From: Plecoglossus altivelis
Taxonomy: Eukaryota; Chordata; Actinopteri; Osmeriformes; Plecoglossidae
Direction of reading: 5' to 3'
Assembly (NCBI GenBank): GCA_036571765.1
Contig: BROE01000005.1
Location: forward strand, 6,865,614 to 6,929,613
Length of the DNA: 64,000 nt
Made by a program: the position numbers and the translations under genes
Shown: positions 1-10,938 of the stretch, in pieces
How the letters are laid out: each line of letters starts with the position of its first letter
Numbering within the stretch: the first letter of the stretch is position 1
The notes under the pieces: model-generated
Told to the model about the DNA's origin: nothing
Database searches by the model: none
Seen by the model: only the letters and a program-made list of their open reading frames with translations

Positions 1-105
1 GAAACTAGTAGCTAGATACTTCCTTCCGCTGTATCTAGCCATGATCTGTTGTTTTTATGATCTGCAGGGAAAAACCTAATGGACTGATTCATGCATCTGA
101 CATAC

Positions 106-211
106 CATCATTTGTTTTACAATTCTTTTGTTCCTTCGTCTGGGTCACATCTGACCCCTCGAACAACTCCTCATCAGATTCTTCTGCCTCACTTTCAATG
201 AAGTCAGACAT
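106..211 (-). CDS. First coding exon of an unidentified acidic protein (partial gene)
   Basis: Read on the minus strand, an ATG at 211-209 opens 35 codons that begin MSDFIESEAEESDEELFEG and end at a good GT donor (gtatgt, from 105 down). The rest of the gene would lie to the left, outside the window. The peptide is rich in Asp, Glu and Ser. The first dozen residues resemble the N-terminus of the transcription elongation factor SPT6 (supt6h), but the similarity fades after that and an acidic start is weak evidence, so I give no symbol. The exon lies head-to-tail with dhrs11, about 1 kb away on the same strand. That this is a real exon is inferred from the ATG, the donor and the composition. 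Confidence 0.45.
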
Positions 212-1265
212 TTTACTGTGGCTGTTGAACAGAAAATAAATTCTTCACGACTCTTCTGTTGTGTTGCAAACTACACGGAAACATGGGCTAATGTTAAAGA
301 ATCAACATTTACAATAACAACTTAATGGCATTTTAAATATATAATCAGATCAATCTACTCACTTGAACTATGTTATATTTGATCAATGTTAGCAACACTA
401 ATAAGAAAAAAATACATTATTTAAAGCCTGCTTTTCCTTAAGATGCTAGGCATGCGTTATGACATTAGAAACTCCGAGTGTCACCGAGACACTCCATCCA
501 TGGATCCAGGTGATGAAGTAAATTAGATGAGGGGAGGGGGTGGTAGTATATGGTTAGCCATGTCTTAAAATAAAAAATGGCACCCGATTATATTGCATAA
601 TCTTGCAAGAATGTATACAATAGGCTACGTATTGCTCGTGGGTAGCAGTAGCTTTTGGACCCACGGTTTCTTGCAGGAGCTAGGGTTTGGTGACAGTGCT
701 AGCTTGGCGCTTTGGGTTTAGCTAGCTTGTTTGCATAACAGGCGATGATGTCCACAGCTCCGCACAGCTGGGTGACATTGGAGCATTAGGATGATGGCAC
801 GTACCTTAGTCAGGTCCATCAGATGTGCACTGTCTGGGAAATTATAGACAAACAGCCATATCGATCGAAATGTAATCTGTTAGATACGCTTTTTGGGGGG
901 GTAAGATTGGAATATAAAATGTTTCCAGATCCCAAAATCCTGAACTCCGAATGGAGGCGATGGCGACGGCGTATCAACGTCACAGAAAAACTCAGCACAA
1001 TACTGCATTGCATTGCAGCTTCATCTAACATGATCCAAAGTTTATTTGCAATCTATTTGTATACAATAAAGTGTTTGCGTTTAACAACAAGAAAATTAAT
1101 TCACATCACATTTGACTTTATTCCGGAATCCGTTCTTTTTTTAAATCTATAACATTAATGAAAATACAATATTACGTTTCATTAAATTAATCATTCATTT
1201 ATTTTCGTTCCAAAGTTTGGACAAAACACAATTCAGAAGGACTTAATTTTCCTCCCACAAAACCA
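212..1265. other. Intergenic, between the acidic-protein exon and the dhrs11 3' end
   Basis: No coding exon could be supported here. The right end holds the presumed dhrs11 polyadenylation signal: AATAAA on the minus strand at 1198-1203, about 65 bases after the stop codon. The left end should hold the promoter and 5' UTR of the minus-strand gene starting at 211, but I see no clear TATA box. Open frames of 70-110 codons around 820-1150 have no recognisable protein features. Confidence 0.5.
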
Positions 1266-3112
1266 CTATGACACCTGCTCGGTCGGTCGCAATTGGAGAT
1301 CTCCAATCTGGATGGGAAAACAGAGTTTGACTGCTCAAAAATAAACAGCAGAGGCATCAACACAATACTAGAGGGCTATTAACTTGTCTGATAATAGTAA
1401 ACTTATAACGAATTTAAAAAGATCATTAGAATACACGTAAACGGTAATTTACCTGCACATGTGAAGGTGCACTTAAGACATAGATAATGGCATTTGCTAT
1501 GTCAACTGCTTCCAAACACTGTATGCACATGGAAATACAGAGAAAAGCTGAAATCCCCCAGGCTAGAATCTGCCAAGACTGACATACATCTCAACTCAAT
1601 GGCCACATCAATATCGTGAGAATACATTCTTACCTTTAAGCCTCCATACATAGCAGCAGCTTTCTCTGGGCTTAAACTGTGGAGCCGAAAAGAAAACTCT
1701 GTTTCAACTAATCCAGGAGATATACTCTGCAAAAAGAAACAAACTTTGATGAACATTTCAGTAACTCTCCCATAACAATTTATTTGGCCAATAATGCTTT
1801 GAAATAAACATGCAATATATATATATGTATAGATTCCTAACATTTTTTTCTTACAACCTGAATACGTTATATCAGATTTGAATAAGTGACATGTAGTTTG
1901 CTCAGAAAAACTGAAGAGCAGTTGTGTTTACTGTGGCCCGTATGTGAGAGCCAGTCTCCCGGAGTTCCTGCCGCAGGCCCTCGGTCAGGGCGGTCACAGC
2001 ATACTTAGTGGCACTGTAGAAGTGCACATCAGCATTGTTCACCACACGATGACCACTCATGCTGAAAAGCAGAGATTGGATTTAGGTTTGATCCTCAATC
2101 AATTATAACTCATATTTAACCATCAACAAGTACACTGCAGTGAATTTGACTAAATGTATCCGTGAGTAACAACAAGTATCATTTCATCATTTCTACCTGT
2201 TGATGTTTATGATGTGTCCATCATCCACCTTTCTCTCCTTCATAGACTGATAGGCCTCACGAGTGCAGACCGACAACGCAATGATATTCACCTGGAAGTC
2301 ATAGTGAACCTCCTTTAAGTCCATTCATCAATGTAATTCACCCAGGTGTATCAGTACCACTTACGTCTATCATATCCCTCCAACCATCTGTTTTGCCACT
2401 CAGTAAGGACTCTGGATGCGCCAAGCCAGCATTGTTGATGCACACATCCACCCCCTGATGAAGGGCTTTGATGGCAGAGAACATGGACAGGATTTCTTCC
2501 TCTTTGGACAAGTCACACCTGTAGGGTATCATGGTGCCATTGTGCCCAGCACTCCGACACTCTGCAGCTAGTTTCTGAAATGTAGGAACATTAGTTCTTC
2601 AGATGGAACAGAGAAAATGTTTCTGTTAGTTAAATAGATACTTTTCCACTATTAAGATGTATAGCCAACTAGTCTACATCTAACTCATTTGAAGCCAAGT
2701 GTGTTTTAAATAAATCAGGGGTCAGGGACACTGCACAGTTTATTGACTTGAGATCTCAGGTCAAGGCCTATGTTTACATGAGTCAACAGCAATAAAACCT
2801 TTGCCGATGTATTCTGTTAACAGTAAAATATCTATGAAAGAAATGTCTAATGTCCAAGCGGCGCTTGGTTCGAAGACGTCTAGTTATGCGGAAATTATAT
2901 TGACATGAAAGTGTGTAGATGATGGGGAAAGTTACATAAGTTACTGTTAATTCCGTCAAACTTATTCACGCAAAGCCTACCTCTATTTTCTCGACGTTCC
3001 TCGCACAACCGATAACTTTCATGCCATTTTGGACGAGAACCTTTGCAATAGCTGCCCCGATTCCAACTGAGGCCCCGGTAACAAGAGCTACTCTTCCTTT
3101 CCAGCGATCCAT
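1266..3112 (-). CDS. dhrs11: Dehydrogenase/reductase SDR family member 11
   Basis: Seven coding exons: 3112-2981, 2574-2365, 2291-2197, 2061-1932, 1726-1634, 1518-1453 and 1307-1266. The phases join into 255 residues, close to the roughly 260 of vertebrate DHRS11. It is a classical short-chain dehydrogenase. Exon 1 carries the Rossmann cofactor loop TGASVGIG (residues 12-19), exon 2 the NNAG motif, and exon 4 the catalytic YSATK (Tyr-x-x-x-Lys), with the catalytic Ser expected near the exon 3/4 junction. An Arg-rich turn after the second strand (GCARN) fits NADP(H) preference. In mammals the enzyme is a cytosolic NADPH-dependent 3(17)beta-hydroxysteroid and carbonyl reductase; that activity is inferred here from family membership. 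The ATG at 3112 sits directly before the conserved RVALVTGAS, so there is no targeting peptide. No key residue is missing. Confidence 0.93.
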
Positions 3113-3957
3113 TGCCAAAAGTATTCAAATGTGTTAAAACGTTTTTAGTTCTTAAAAGTTAGAAAATAAAAGTCATAAGTGAATGCCTTCAAATTACACC
3201 AATTCTTCCGCCCACGTGAATTTCTAGCCAACCGGCAACCGGCTTTCACAACAGTTTACGATCAACGTTACGTTATTATACCACTGTAGTCTAAAGGAAA
3301 ACACGAGTGTATGGTGGACATACTATTCAAATTACATTGCTAATACTAATAATTATTAATTGTAAAGGTTCACCGTCCTGCTAATTGCTGTAAGGAACTC
3401 AGCATTGAATCCAGACACACGCGATCTATCTTTGAACATCACGAACAGTCAAACTTAATAGAATGCCGAGTGCTCATTCTAGGTTACACACTGAAACACA
3501 AGGTTTCAGAATTAGGAGAAAAGGTGAGATGCATAGCCTGGGAACGAACGAACTCCTAAAAGTGTCAAATAATGTGTAAAAGGTGCATTGGTTTTATTGT
3601 ATATGAGAACATCCTGCATTTTTCATGGAGAGGAAGTTGGGGATGTTTAAAAGCTTGTGTTACTGTCAAAATATGAAATACAATGTTATACACATGCTAA
3701 TATATCACAGGTATGAGGAAGACAAGACGATTAAAATAATAAATAGCTGCGTTTATTAGATATTATTTGTTGTCAGTATAAAAAATATATCTCTGTGCTT
3801 CATCAATCATTTTAATACACACATCTTTTTGGCCGTATGATGGATCATATATTTTGTCCAGGTGGGAGGGGTTGCAGCCTAAATTAAAAGCCACATAGCA
3901 GATAAATACATTGGCCTACATATTCTACACCAACACTGAGGAAATAAACAGTTTAAA
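3113..3957. other. Divergent intergenic region between dhrs11 and ca4
   Basis: About 845 bases separate the two start codons, which point away from each other, so promoters for both genes should lie here. No strong TATA box or CpG island is evident. The stretch is AT-rich and I see no further gene in it. Confidence 0.5.
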
Positions 3958-6035
3958 ATGGATGCATTTATACCAGATTTTCCAAGCAGTTGTGTACATT
4001 TTATTTTAATTTCCACAGTTGTGGGGGTCATTTCAGGTGCAGGTGAGCTTTCTAGATTTTTTTCTTAGAATGTTGTGCTTCACTGGGTTTATCAATAGAT
4101 TACAGAAGAATCCATAAATACACTGACTGCAACTGAGTGGCAAGTAACAGATTTTTAGATCTAGAATAGATTAATTAATAGATTCAAATGAATTTTTTAA
4201 TGCATATTAGTTCACATATTTATTGTCATGGGGATTATTTGGTCAGGGTTTTCATTTGACTACTCAGAAAACTGGATTATACGATATGACAGTAGTAAAT
4301 GCTTTACTGGTCATTTTCCCTAAATCGTCTTTGTTTCAGATTGGGGCTACTCATCACAAGTGACATGTGACAATAATAAAACAGGTAAAATTTAAATTTG
4401 ACCTTGATTTATTCAGAAGGTTGGTGATGGCAACCCAGATTATTCTGATTCAAAATGTTCTTCTATTAAATGCATGTTTACCTCATTGGCATTTTTTTTT
4501 GCTTCTGATTGAAAGGACCTGATGATTGGGTTAACGTGGCTGAGATGTGTGGCTCCAGGTTCCAGTCTCCCATTAACATAATCACCAAGAACGCTGAACT
4601 AGTTCAACAAAGCACAGCACTCGAATTCACTGGCTACCAAAACTCCTTTAACACCTTCATCAAAAATAATGGTCACACAGGTGAGCCCTATTGACAATGT
4701 ATATACAAACTTTATTTACTTACTGTAAGAAACACATAGACTTTCCAAATTGGAGGCAATATTTGTAGACCTTGTAGTTCTCTTTTCATGTAATCTCTAG
4801 TTCAAGTGGACTTGATGACCACAACCACAGTTTCGGGTGCTCATCTAAAGGCAGTATACAAGGCTGTATCGTTCCACCTGCACTGGGGTGAAGATGGAGG
4901 TCCAGGATCTGAACACACTATTGATGGAGAGAGATACCCAATGGAGGTACTGTGGGGTTTCATAACAATGCTTCTGTCTCTACGAAAAGAACTTTGATGG
5001 TTTTGGTTTGCTCTGTTATCTAATGATCCGTAATGTCATTCTCAGATGCACATTGTTCACATAAAAGAGACTCACAACTCTTTGACTGAAGCCTTAAAAG
5101 ATCCAACAGGTGTTGCAGTTCTTGGATTCTTTTATAAGGTATTTTAGCATCCAATTGATTTAACAATGTCCGAATGATGATGAGAACACTAATCTGATTT
5201 TGGTTTTGATATGAATCTGAGGATGCTATTTCCCATTTCAGGAGTCCACCATGCCAAACCAGAAATACGACTTCATCATAAATGCTCTGAATTCTGTCAA
5301 ACAACCCGGTAAATTAATCTTGTAGTTACTAAAAAGGAATTGCTCATCATAGCTCACCATTCCATGGCAACCAGACAGACAAACTAGTACTCTAAATAAT
5401 ATGCCTATTATGAAGGCTAAAGTACAACACATGTATGAGTTACAGCCCACAATAGAAGGCAGGCATCAGTCCCACCACTGATTTGAGCAATTGTGTTTTA
5501 TGAGTTACTATTTTAAAACAGTTTGGTTTCCATTGTGTTGACCTCTGTAGACACTAACACTAGTCTGAATGGACTGGCCCTGGACATGCTAATCCCTTCC
5601 AGGAGTAATATGACAAGGTACTACTTCTACAATGGCTCCCTTACCACACCCGACTGCGACGAGTCTGTCGTGTGGACTGTGTTTGAAAACACCATTCCAC
5701 TCAGCAAGCAACAGGTAGTGTTCAATGCTACTATACAATAAAGAACAAGCACACCAATACTTCACCAATATGAAGCCTCGTTGTAAAGTTGTTCTCAATG
5801 TGATGTTATATAAGTGTTTTTTTGTGTTTTTTTTGGTTTGTCTTTTTTCTAGCTTGCTGCTTTTTCAAAGCTTCAGTTTGCTGATTCTTTGCCAATGGTG
5901 GGGACGTATCGACCTGTGCAGCCTCTAAATGGTCGCATGGTGTATTACTCTGGCGGCCATGTTGTCCTGCTAAGCACTTTATTACTCATCTGCTCTGTGC
6001 TGGCAGCCATTGACGTTTCTATGCCAGACTTCTGA
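3958..6035 (+). CDS. ca4: Carbonic anhydrase 4-like, GPI-anchored
   Basis: Eight exons: 3958-4042, 4340-4384, 4516-4680, 4801-4946, 5046-5138, 5242-5308, 5551-5714 and 5853-6035. They join into 315 residues. This is an alpha-carbonic anhydrase that catalyses CO2 hydration. The zinc histidines are visible in FHLHWG (two) and in MHIVHI (third). The proton-shuttle His is in NNGHT, the gate Glu in GSEH, and the Thr in SLTTPDCDE. The Cys pair typical of CA4 is in EMCGS and TPDCDE. The N-terminus has a hydrophobic signal segment (residues about 10-27), and the C-terminus ends in a hydrophobic stretch (GGHVVLLSTLLLICSVLAA), as expected for a GPI-anchor signal. It should therefore act at the outer cell surface. 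Fish carry several CA4-like paralogues, so a, b or c cannot be assigned from this window. Confidence 0.9.
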
Positions 6036-6241
6036 AAGGCAATTTAAGGCTTCCTCTAAGTCACTTTGTTCTCTTAGATGCTTTGCTTGCATATTTTGGT
6101 ATAGGAAATGAAAGGACTGACAATATAAAAGATTATGTTATGTTGCATTATTATTTCAAGCAGTTACGTCTGTGACAATATTACCTGTCCTATGTGCATG
6201 GCTACATTTTTCACAGAGGTTTGGGAGGGTCTGAAGCTTTG

Positions 6242-6247
6242 AATAAA
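6242..6247 (+). terminator. Polyadenylation signal of ca4
   Basis: AATAAA lies about 205 bases after the ca4 stop codon, on the same strand, and is the first such hexamer downstream. Confidence 0.55.
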
Positions 6248-7833
6248 CAACAAAAACCTGTATCCACGTTTGAAATGTTTCCTTATTGTATGACAAGTTG
6301 TAAATCTATCAATCTTAGTTTACTACAATTGCTCAATTGTGTTGTAATTCTGCATTCTTCATGTTTGGAATTTAGTTCCTCATTCACCCACTGGGCGGCA
6401 GTGACAAATAGTAGTTTTGTTGGACTTCCCATTTTGAAGTCCTTCTGTACATTGGTTGCAATAGTCCAGTGTTGTATATTTTCTTATTACACGATCAATT
6501 TGCTTATGATCAGTGCTCAGTAGGGTGCAAATATATTTTTTCTACAATTCTGAAAACTTAACACTTACATACGCTTCTAAAATTGCAACACACAGTTGCT
6601 TACCACATTGTAACTCAGTAGTAAGCAATGATAGAACCACCCTTGTCAGTCACTGAATGATGAGTAACGCAATCATCTCTAGTCAGCAACGTGTGGATAT
6701 TGACTGCTGATTTCATTTAAGGTATTATATAGGCTATGTATACATCCCTAAGTATGTACAATCCCATTAAACACAGGAATAGATGGCAGCTACAAGCCTT
6801 TTAAGTGCCTTTAGCACGGCAGTGATGAGAAGAGAGACATACTCTTCTGGCTGCAGAGTCATGTTGCTGTAGAGATGTGATGCTGCAGAGAGCTGTGAAC
6901 AGTGGAACGCTTTATATCAGTTATGCAATATTAAAACCATGGAGATTATTATGGGATTTATCTATTTGATTAGGAAGATCCTTAGACCTGGTCACAGACA
7001 AATCCTGCATCGGCCAATCACTATTATATAATATTGCCAAGCCGTCTGCAGTGTTTGTCATGGGATACTAAGCATTACCTTCCCTCGTGATTTAATTATG
7101 TCATATCCATTTGGAGATTATACAGTCTACTGCTAAATAGCACTATTATCTCCTAGTTATACTTACTGAAGTTATCAGTTTTCATACTGAAAAACATCAT
7201 CCCTCCATTTTGCACAAACCACCCTTCCCCCACTTCCTCAAGGCTCACTTGGTGTGACTCTGAGGTTTGGGTTGTCTTGACAACAGAGGACATATCTCAG
7301 TTTCTTTTGTGGCCGGCACATTACACATTTCATGTTTTACTTACGCTTAGGCAAGAGCCTTTGGCAGAAGGACTTCCTCTGCCAGGGGACTGGATGAAGA
7401 GTCACTGTAAAGGTTTTACTAAAGAAGTGATTCACAAGTGTTCATATTGTTTATGTCCATGTTTCAAGACTGACGTTCACTACTAATATAGAGCACTGAG
7501 AAGAAATGTTCTTAATTGAGACGATTGAGAGCACCTAACTCAGAACTGTCAATTGTTAGCAGTGCCTGTGTAAATAACATTGTAGTTGATCTCCACGCAT
7601 GGTTTAGCAGTTGGTAATAGACTTTAAAAGACAGAGTGGGATTCTACCTGGATGAGGGAAAGTTAACACTGATCTTGTACACATCTACATGCAGCACATG
7701 TACTGGTTGGTAGTATGTAGTCTTTTCTAGACCTCTAACGTCGATTAAATGTGTCATATTCTGGCTGAATACCCTGAAGTGGAGAGATGATATGTAAAGA
7801 ACTTTCTGGGGCCTCTAGGCGTAGTGAACACCC

Positions 7834-7838
<5 letters not shown>

Positions 7839-7871
<33 letters not shown>

Positions 7872-7912
7872 GAGAGAGAGAGACAGAGAGAGTGAGAGAA
7901 AGAGAGAGAGAG
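7839..7912. repeat. (GA)n microsatellite
   Basis: A run of GA dinucleotides with a few interruptions, purine-only on the plus strand. It lies about 400 bases upstream of the mir-142 hairpin. Confidence 0.95.
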
Positions 7913-7949
7913 GGAGTTAGATAGGACTCAATAGGCTGACGTTGAACCT

Positions 7950-7964
7950 CTTCCTGTGGTTTGG
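7950..7964 (+). promoter_or_regulatory. Composite ETS/RUNX-type site upstream of mir-142
   Basis: The sequence CTTCCTGTGGTTTGG joins an ETS core (CTTCCT, the reverse complement of AGGAAG) directly to a RUNX core (TGTGGTTT). An E-box, CACGTG, follows at 7967-7972. A further purine-rich PU.1-like motif (agaggaagc) lies around 8037-8045. Mir-142 is known as a blood-cell microRNA controlled by PU.1 and RUNX-class factors, so the position fits. Binding is inferred from motifs alone. Confidence 0.4.
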
Positions 7965-8304
7965 ACCACGTGGTACAGATAGGGTTAAAAAGTAGATCAC
8001 ATTTATTTCACAGTTCTGTTTCTGCTGGGATGAAGAAGAGGAAGCTGGTGAGATACTGTGAAAATGTCATAACTGATTCATTGTTTGTGTAAATTGTTAC
8101 AGTTTTAACATATCAAAGGCGTTCATTGAGAGATCATTCATTTTATTAGACAGAATGAGGATTTGTGAAATGGGAAAGGTCAGACCTTTAAGTCTACTAT
8201 TGATTTATCAAGCCTGGTTTTTTTCAATTGCATTTAAAAAGAGTTCAGAAGTCAACAAGGAGCCGAAACAAGGACCTGCTACAGCAACCATGGACACCTG
8301 ATAT

Positions 8305-8390
8305 ACAGTGCAGTCACCCATAAAGTAGAAAGCACTACTAAACTCCTCTGCACAGTGTAGTGTTTCCTACTTTATGGATGAGTGTACTGT
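8305..8390 (+). ncRNA. mir142: pre-miR-142 hairpin
   Basis: Two 34-base arms (8305-8338 and 8357-8390) pair with a handful of mismatches around an 18-base loop. The 5' arm contains the miR-142-5p sequence, starting CATAAAGTAGAAAGC at 8319. The 3' arm contains miR-142-3p, starting TGTAGTGTTTCC at 8356. Both arms read correctly on the plus strand. This is a deeply conserved vertebrate microRNA expressed throughout the haematopoietic lineage. The neighbouring tspoap1-like exons support the call, since MIR142 lies next to TSPOAP1 in human. Relative to that gene, however, both strand and side differ here. Fish often keep two mir-142 copies, and which one this is cannot be told. Confidence 0.95.
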
Positions 8391-9383
8391 GGGCTACGGA
8401 GGACAATACAAGGAAGTCTATATTCAAATATGTTTTCTGTCTCAACTACTTACTACTAAACTATATAACTACTAAAGATGTGATATGTGCTGATTCATGT
8501 TGTGTACGCTATTGTTGATGGTTTAACATTGTAATCTGTAATCATCGTTGTATGTATGAACTTTGACTGAAAAGACTAGTTTGCTCCTCTTATTATTATT
8601 ACCACTGTTTATCTAGTATCGCAAATGTTTCTGCATTATTTTACAGTCAATGTTGAATTTCTATCATAATTCTAATTCCAGTCACTGTAATCCATCAAAG
8701 AAAACTGTGTTACATTTTGACAAAGCGCTGAACAGTTTATTGTGATTGCACTTTACAAAAATAACTCCACAGTATTCCTTCTTTATCTATGAAATATTTT
8801 CCACCTGATATCTTGTCCAAAAATACAAAAAAACAATACTTTCAGACACCTATGTTTAGTGCTTACTCAGTGCTTAAAATACAAGTTTTTACAACAAGTC
8901 AGAAAACGTCTGTGAATGGCACCATAAGGCAAATATTCAACTATTGTACAACAATCAGGTTCAGCGTAGCAAGTAATCAGAGACATAGTCTCTTAAGGCT
9001 AAAATATCCTAGCTGATGCCAAGTATATTCAGGATATGATAATTATCTATTAAAATGAGTCATAGATAATGATAGTTGTCTGCTCTACGAAATCCTTAAT
9101 ATGTGCTTTATGGCCTCTCTTTGCCTGTGAAAAACGAATCACTGTATGGTGGATGCGTAGCAAAATTCAGTCCATTGGCTAAGTTCCAAAAACAAAAATT
9201 GGGGTGGAACACAACACCACACAGACTGAATTGATGACATCATTGATTCTAGAATGTAATTGAAATCACAAAAGTAAATCAACTTCCGTCCTCTGGCTGC
9301 CCTGCTTGATTCATGTTTCAGTCAGCAGTCTGCGTCAGCAAAATCCGTGACACAGTCGGACGAATGCCATGTGTCTCTTCTTC
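8391..9383. other. Noncoding stretch between mir-142 and the tspoap1-like 3' end
   Basis: AT-rich, with no coding exon recognised. It should contain the 3' part of the mir-142 primary transcript on the plus strand and the 3' UTR of the minus-strand RIM-BP fragment, so the two transcripts converge here. Confidence 0.45.
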
Positions 9384-10938
9384 CTATTCCCAGGGTAATG
9401 GCTGCAGGTAGTTTGATGGTACCAGACCTCGCCGGCCATGAAGGTCACCCTGAGTTGGGATGGAATAGTCATTAGCCACGGAGAAGCCTTACGTTCATTG
9501 ATTGTTTCTTTTGTGTGAACTAAGTTGCAACCCACATAGAAGAATCCATCTTGATCCATGTCACCAATCACATAAATGATGTCCCCAGCACGGAAGGGTA
9601 GCTCATTCTATGAGGAGAAAAAAAGATGGGGGAAATAACTATGACAGGTTGTAGTATTACTGCAGAATTATGTTCACGTCAGATGAGCAACATCACCCAT
9701 CTTCATCTAGGGGACAACCGTTTGTGTTGTGGACGTTACCTCACTGTCCATGTTGGGAGAGCTTTCCCAGGGATCGTACTCATAGAGGGCCACCATTCTG
9801 CGGACGTTCGCGTTCTCTGGGATACTGGAACCCGCACTGACATCTGACGGGAAAGAAATCCCTGTTGTTCAGGACAAAAACAGCTGTCAATTCCACATTT
9901 CAAAACAAGCTTTGGAGGATGAATGATCCCTTGCTATCGATCGCTAAATGACTGATGAACTACTGTATAATGACTCATTAGAGAATTGACATGATGAAAT
10001 ATGTCAAAGTGGTACAAATGACTATGTCTGCCTATGCCTGGGTGTGAGACAGGCAGATACCTGTGTGGTCCACAGGCAGGAAACCCTGCTGCATGAGCAG
10101 GTACTTGATGTAGTCATCCTCCACTGGGATCTTAGCCACCATGTTACTAGGCACATAACCGGAGAGACCACCAGACTCCCCATGGTAGAACCCATCCATA
10201 TCTTTATCTCCAAACACCTATCAAACACACATCAACAGCAGTCATCTTTTTCTTAACATGTTCGTATTGACAGAGATCGTATTTCTAGTGTTGCTAAATG
10301 TTGTGTCCCAATTAAGAAGCGCAAGCATGGAAAGTTACAAGTTAAGCATCATGCAACTGCAAATGAGAGCAGGAAATGAGAAAACCCACATAATCTTATC
10401 ACATCGAGCAGGCCTGAGATTGAACATAAACAACAGGAAACAGTATTATCTGTCTCCTTTGATCTATTCCTGCCTGTTATTTTCTGCCATATGAACACGT
10501 ACACAAGTTGTCCTTCAATCTGTTATGGAGTTAGATATATTGATCTGTCAGAGCAAGGTCCTTAGTATCTCTAGATGTTGCTTTAGAGTACCGAAGACAC
10601 ACAGTACTCCACAGGGCTTTACCTTGATGATCTGTCCAGGCACAAAGGGCAGTTCCTCTCCTGCAGTTTCATGGTTTGGAGACATGGCAGCAGGGTTGTA
10701 TGGGAAAAGAGCCACAAAGAGTTGGGCAGAGGGCAAAGACAGCTGACTTGCAGTCTCAAGATCCCAGTCCCCGATATCGTCCGGTGTAGCGATCCTCAAT
10801 CCATCTGGATACAGAAGCACATCCAGTTCAAACGTTTCCTCCATTTCCAGCAGTTTGAGTGAGCCCTCCACTCTGCCAGATGACAACTCCAGACAGGCTT
10901 GCCTCTCTCTCGCCCTTATGTGAGGTAAAACAGGTAAG
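9384..10938 (-). CDS. tspoap1: RIM-binding protein C-terminal exons (tspoap1-like), 5' part absent
   Basis: Five joined minus-strand exons: 10914 or 10938 down to 10623, 10217-10061, 9843-9740, 9607-9536 and 9449-9384. All phases agree and the frame ends in TAG at 9384. Two SH3 domains are complete. SH3-II runs from VALFPYNP through ELPFVPGQIIKVFGDKDMDG to GYVPSNMVA, and SH3-III from VALYEYDP through ELPFRAGDIIYVIGDMDQDG to GLVPSNYL. In RIM-BPs these domains bind proline-rich motifs of RIM and voltage-gated calcium channels at presynaptic active zones. GESGG and the ELPFRAGD wording are nearer TSPOAP1 (RIM-BP1) than RIMBP2. The first SH3, the FN3 repeats and the N-terminal coiled coil were not found, and ywhag starts only 1.6 kb upstream on the other strand. 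The leftmost exon is entered in phase 1, so at least one upstream exon must exist or the gene is broken. Two acceptors fit that exon (10914 or 10938). Confidence 0.8.

Larger units (their letters stand above)
6248..8304. other. Noncoding stretch between ca4 and mir-142
   Basis: No protein gene was recognised. The right half probably contains the promoter and 5' part of the mir-142 primary transcript. A (GA)n microsatellite and an ETS/RUNX composite site lie within it and are listed separately. Short open frames, such as one near 7277-7486, have no family signature. Confidence 0.45.

Noticed and set aside
7839..7912. Repeat array as a possible CRISPR
   Set aside because: It is a simple GA microsatellite without spacers, in a vertebrate genome.
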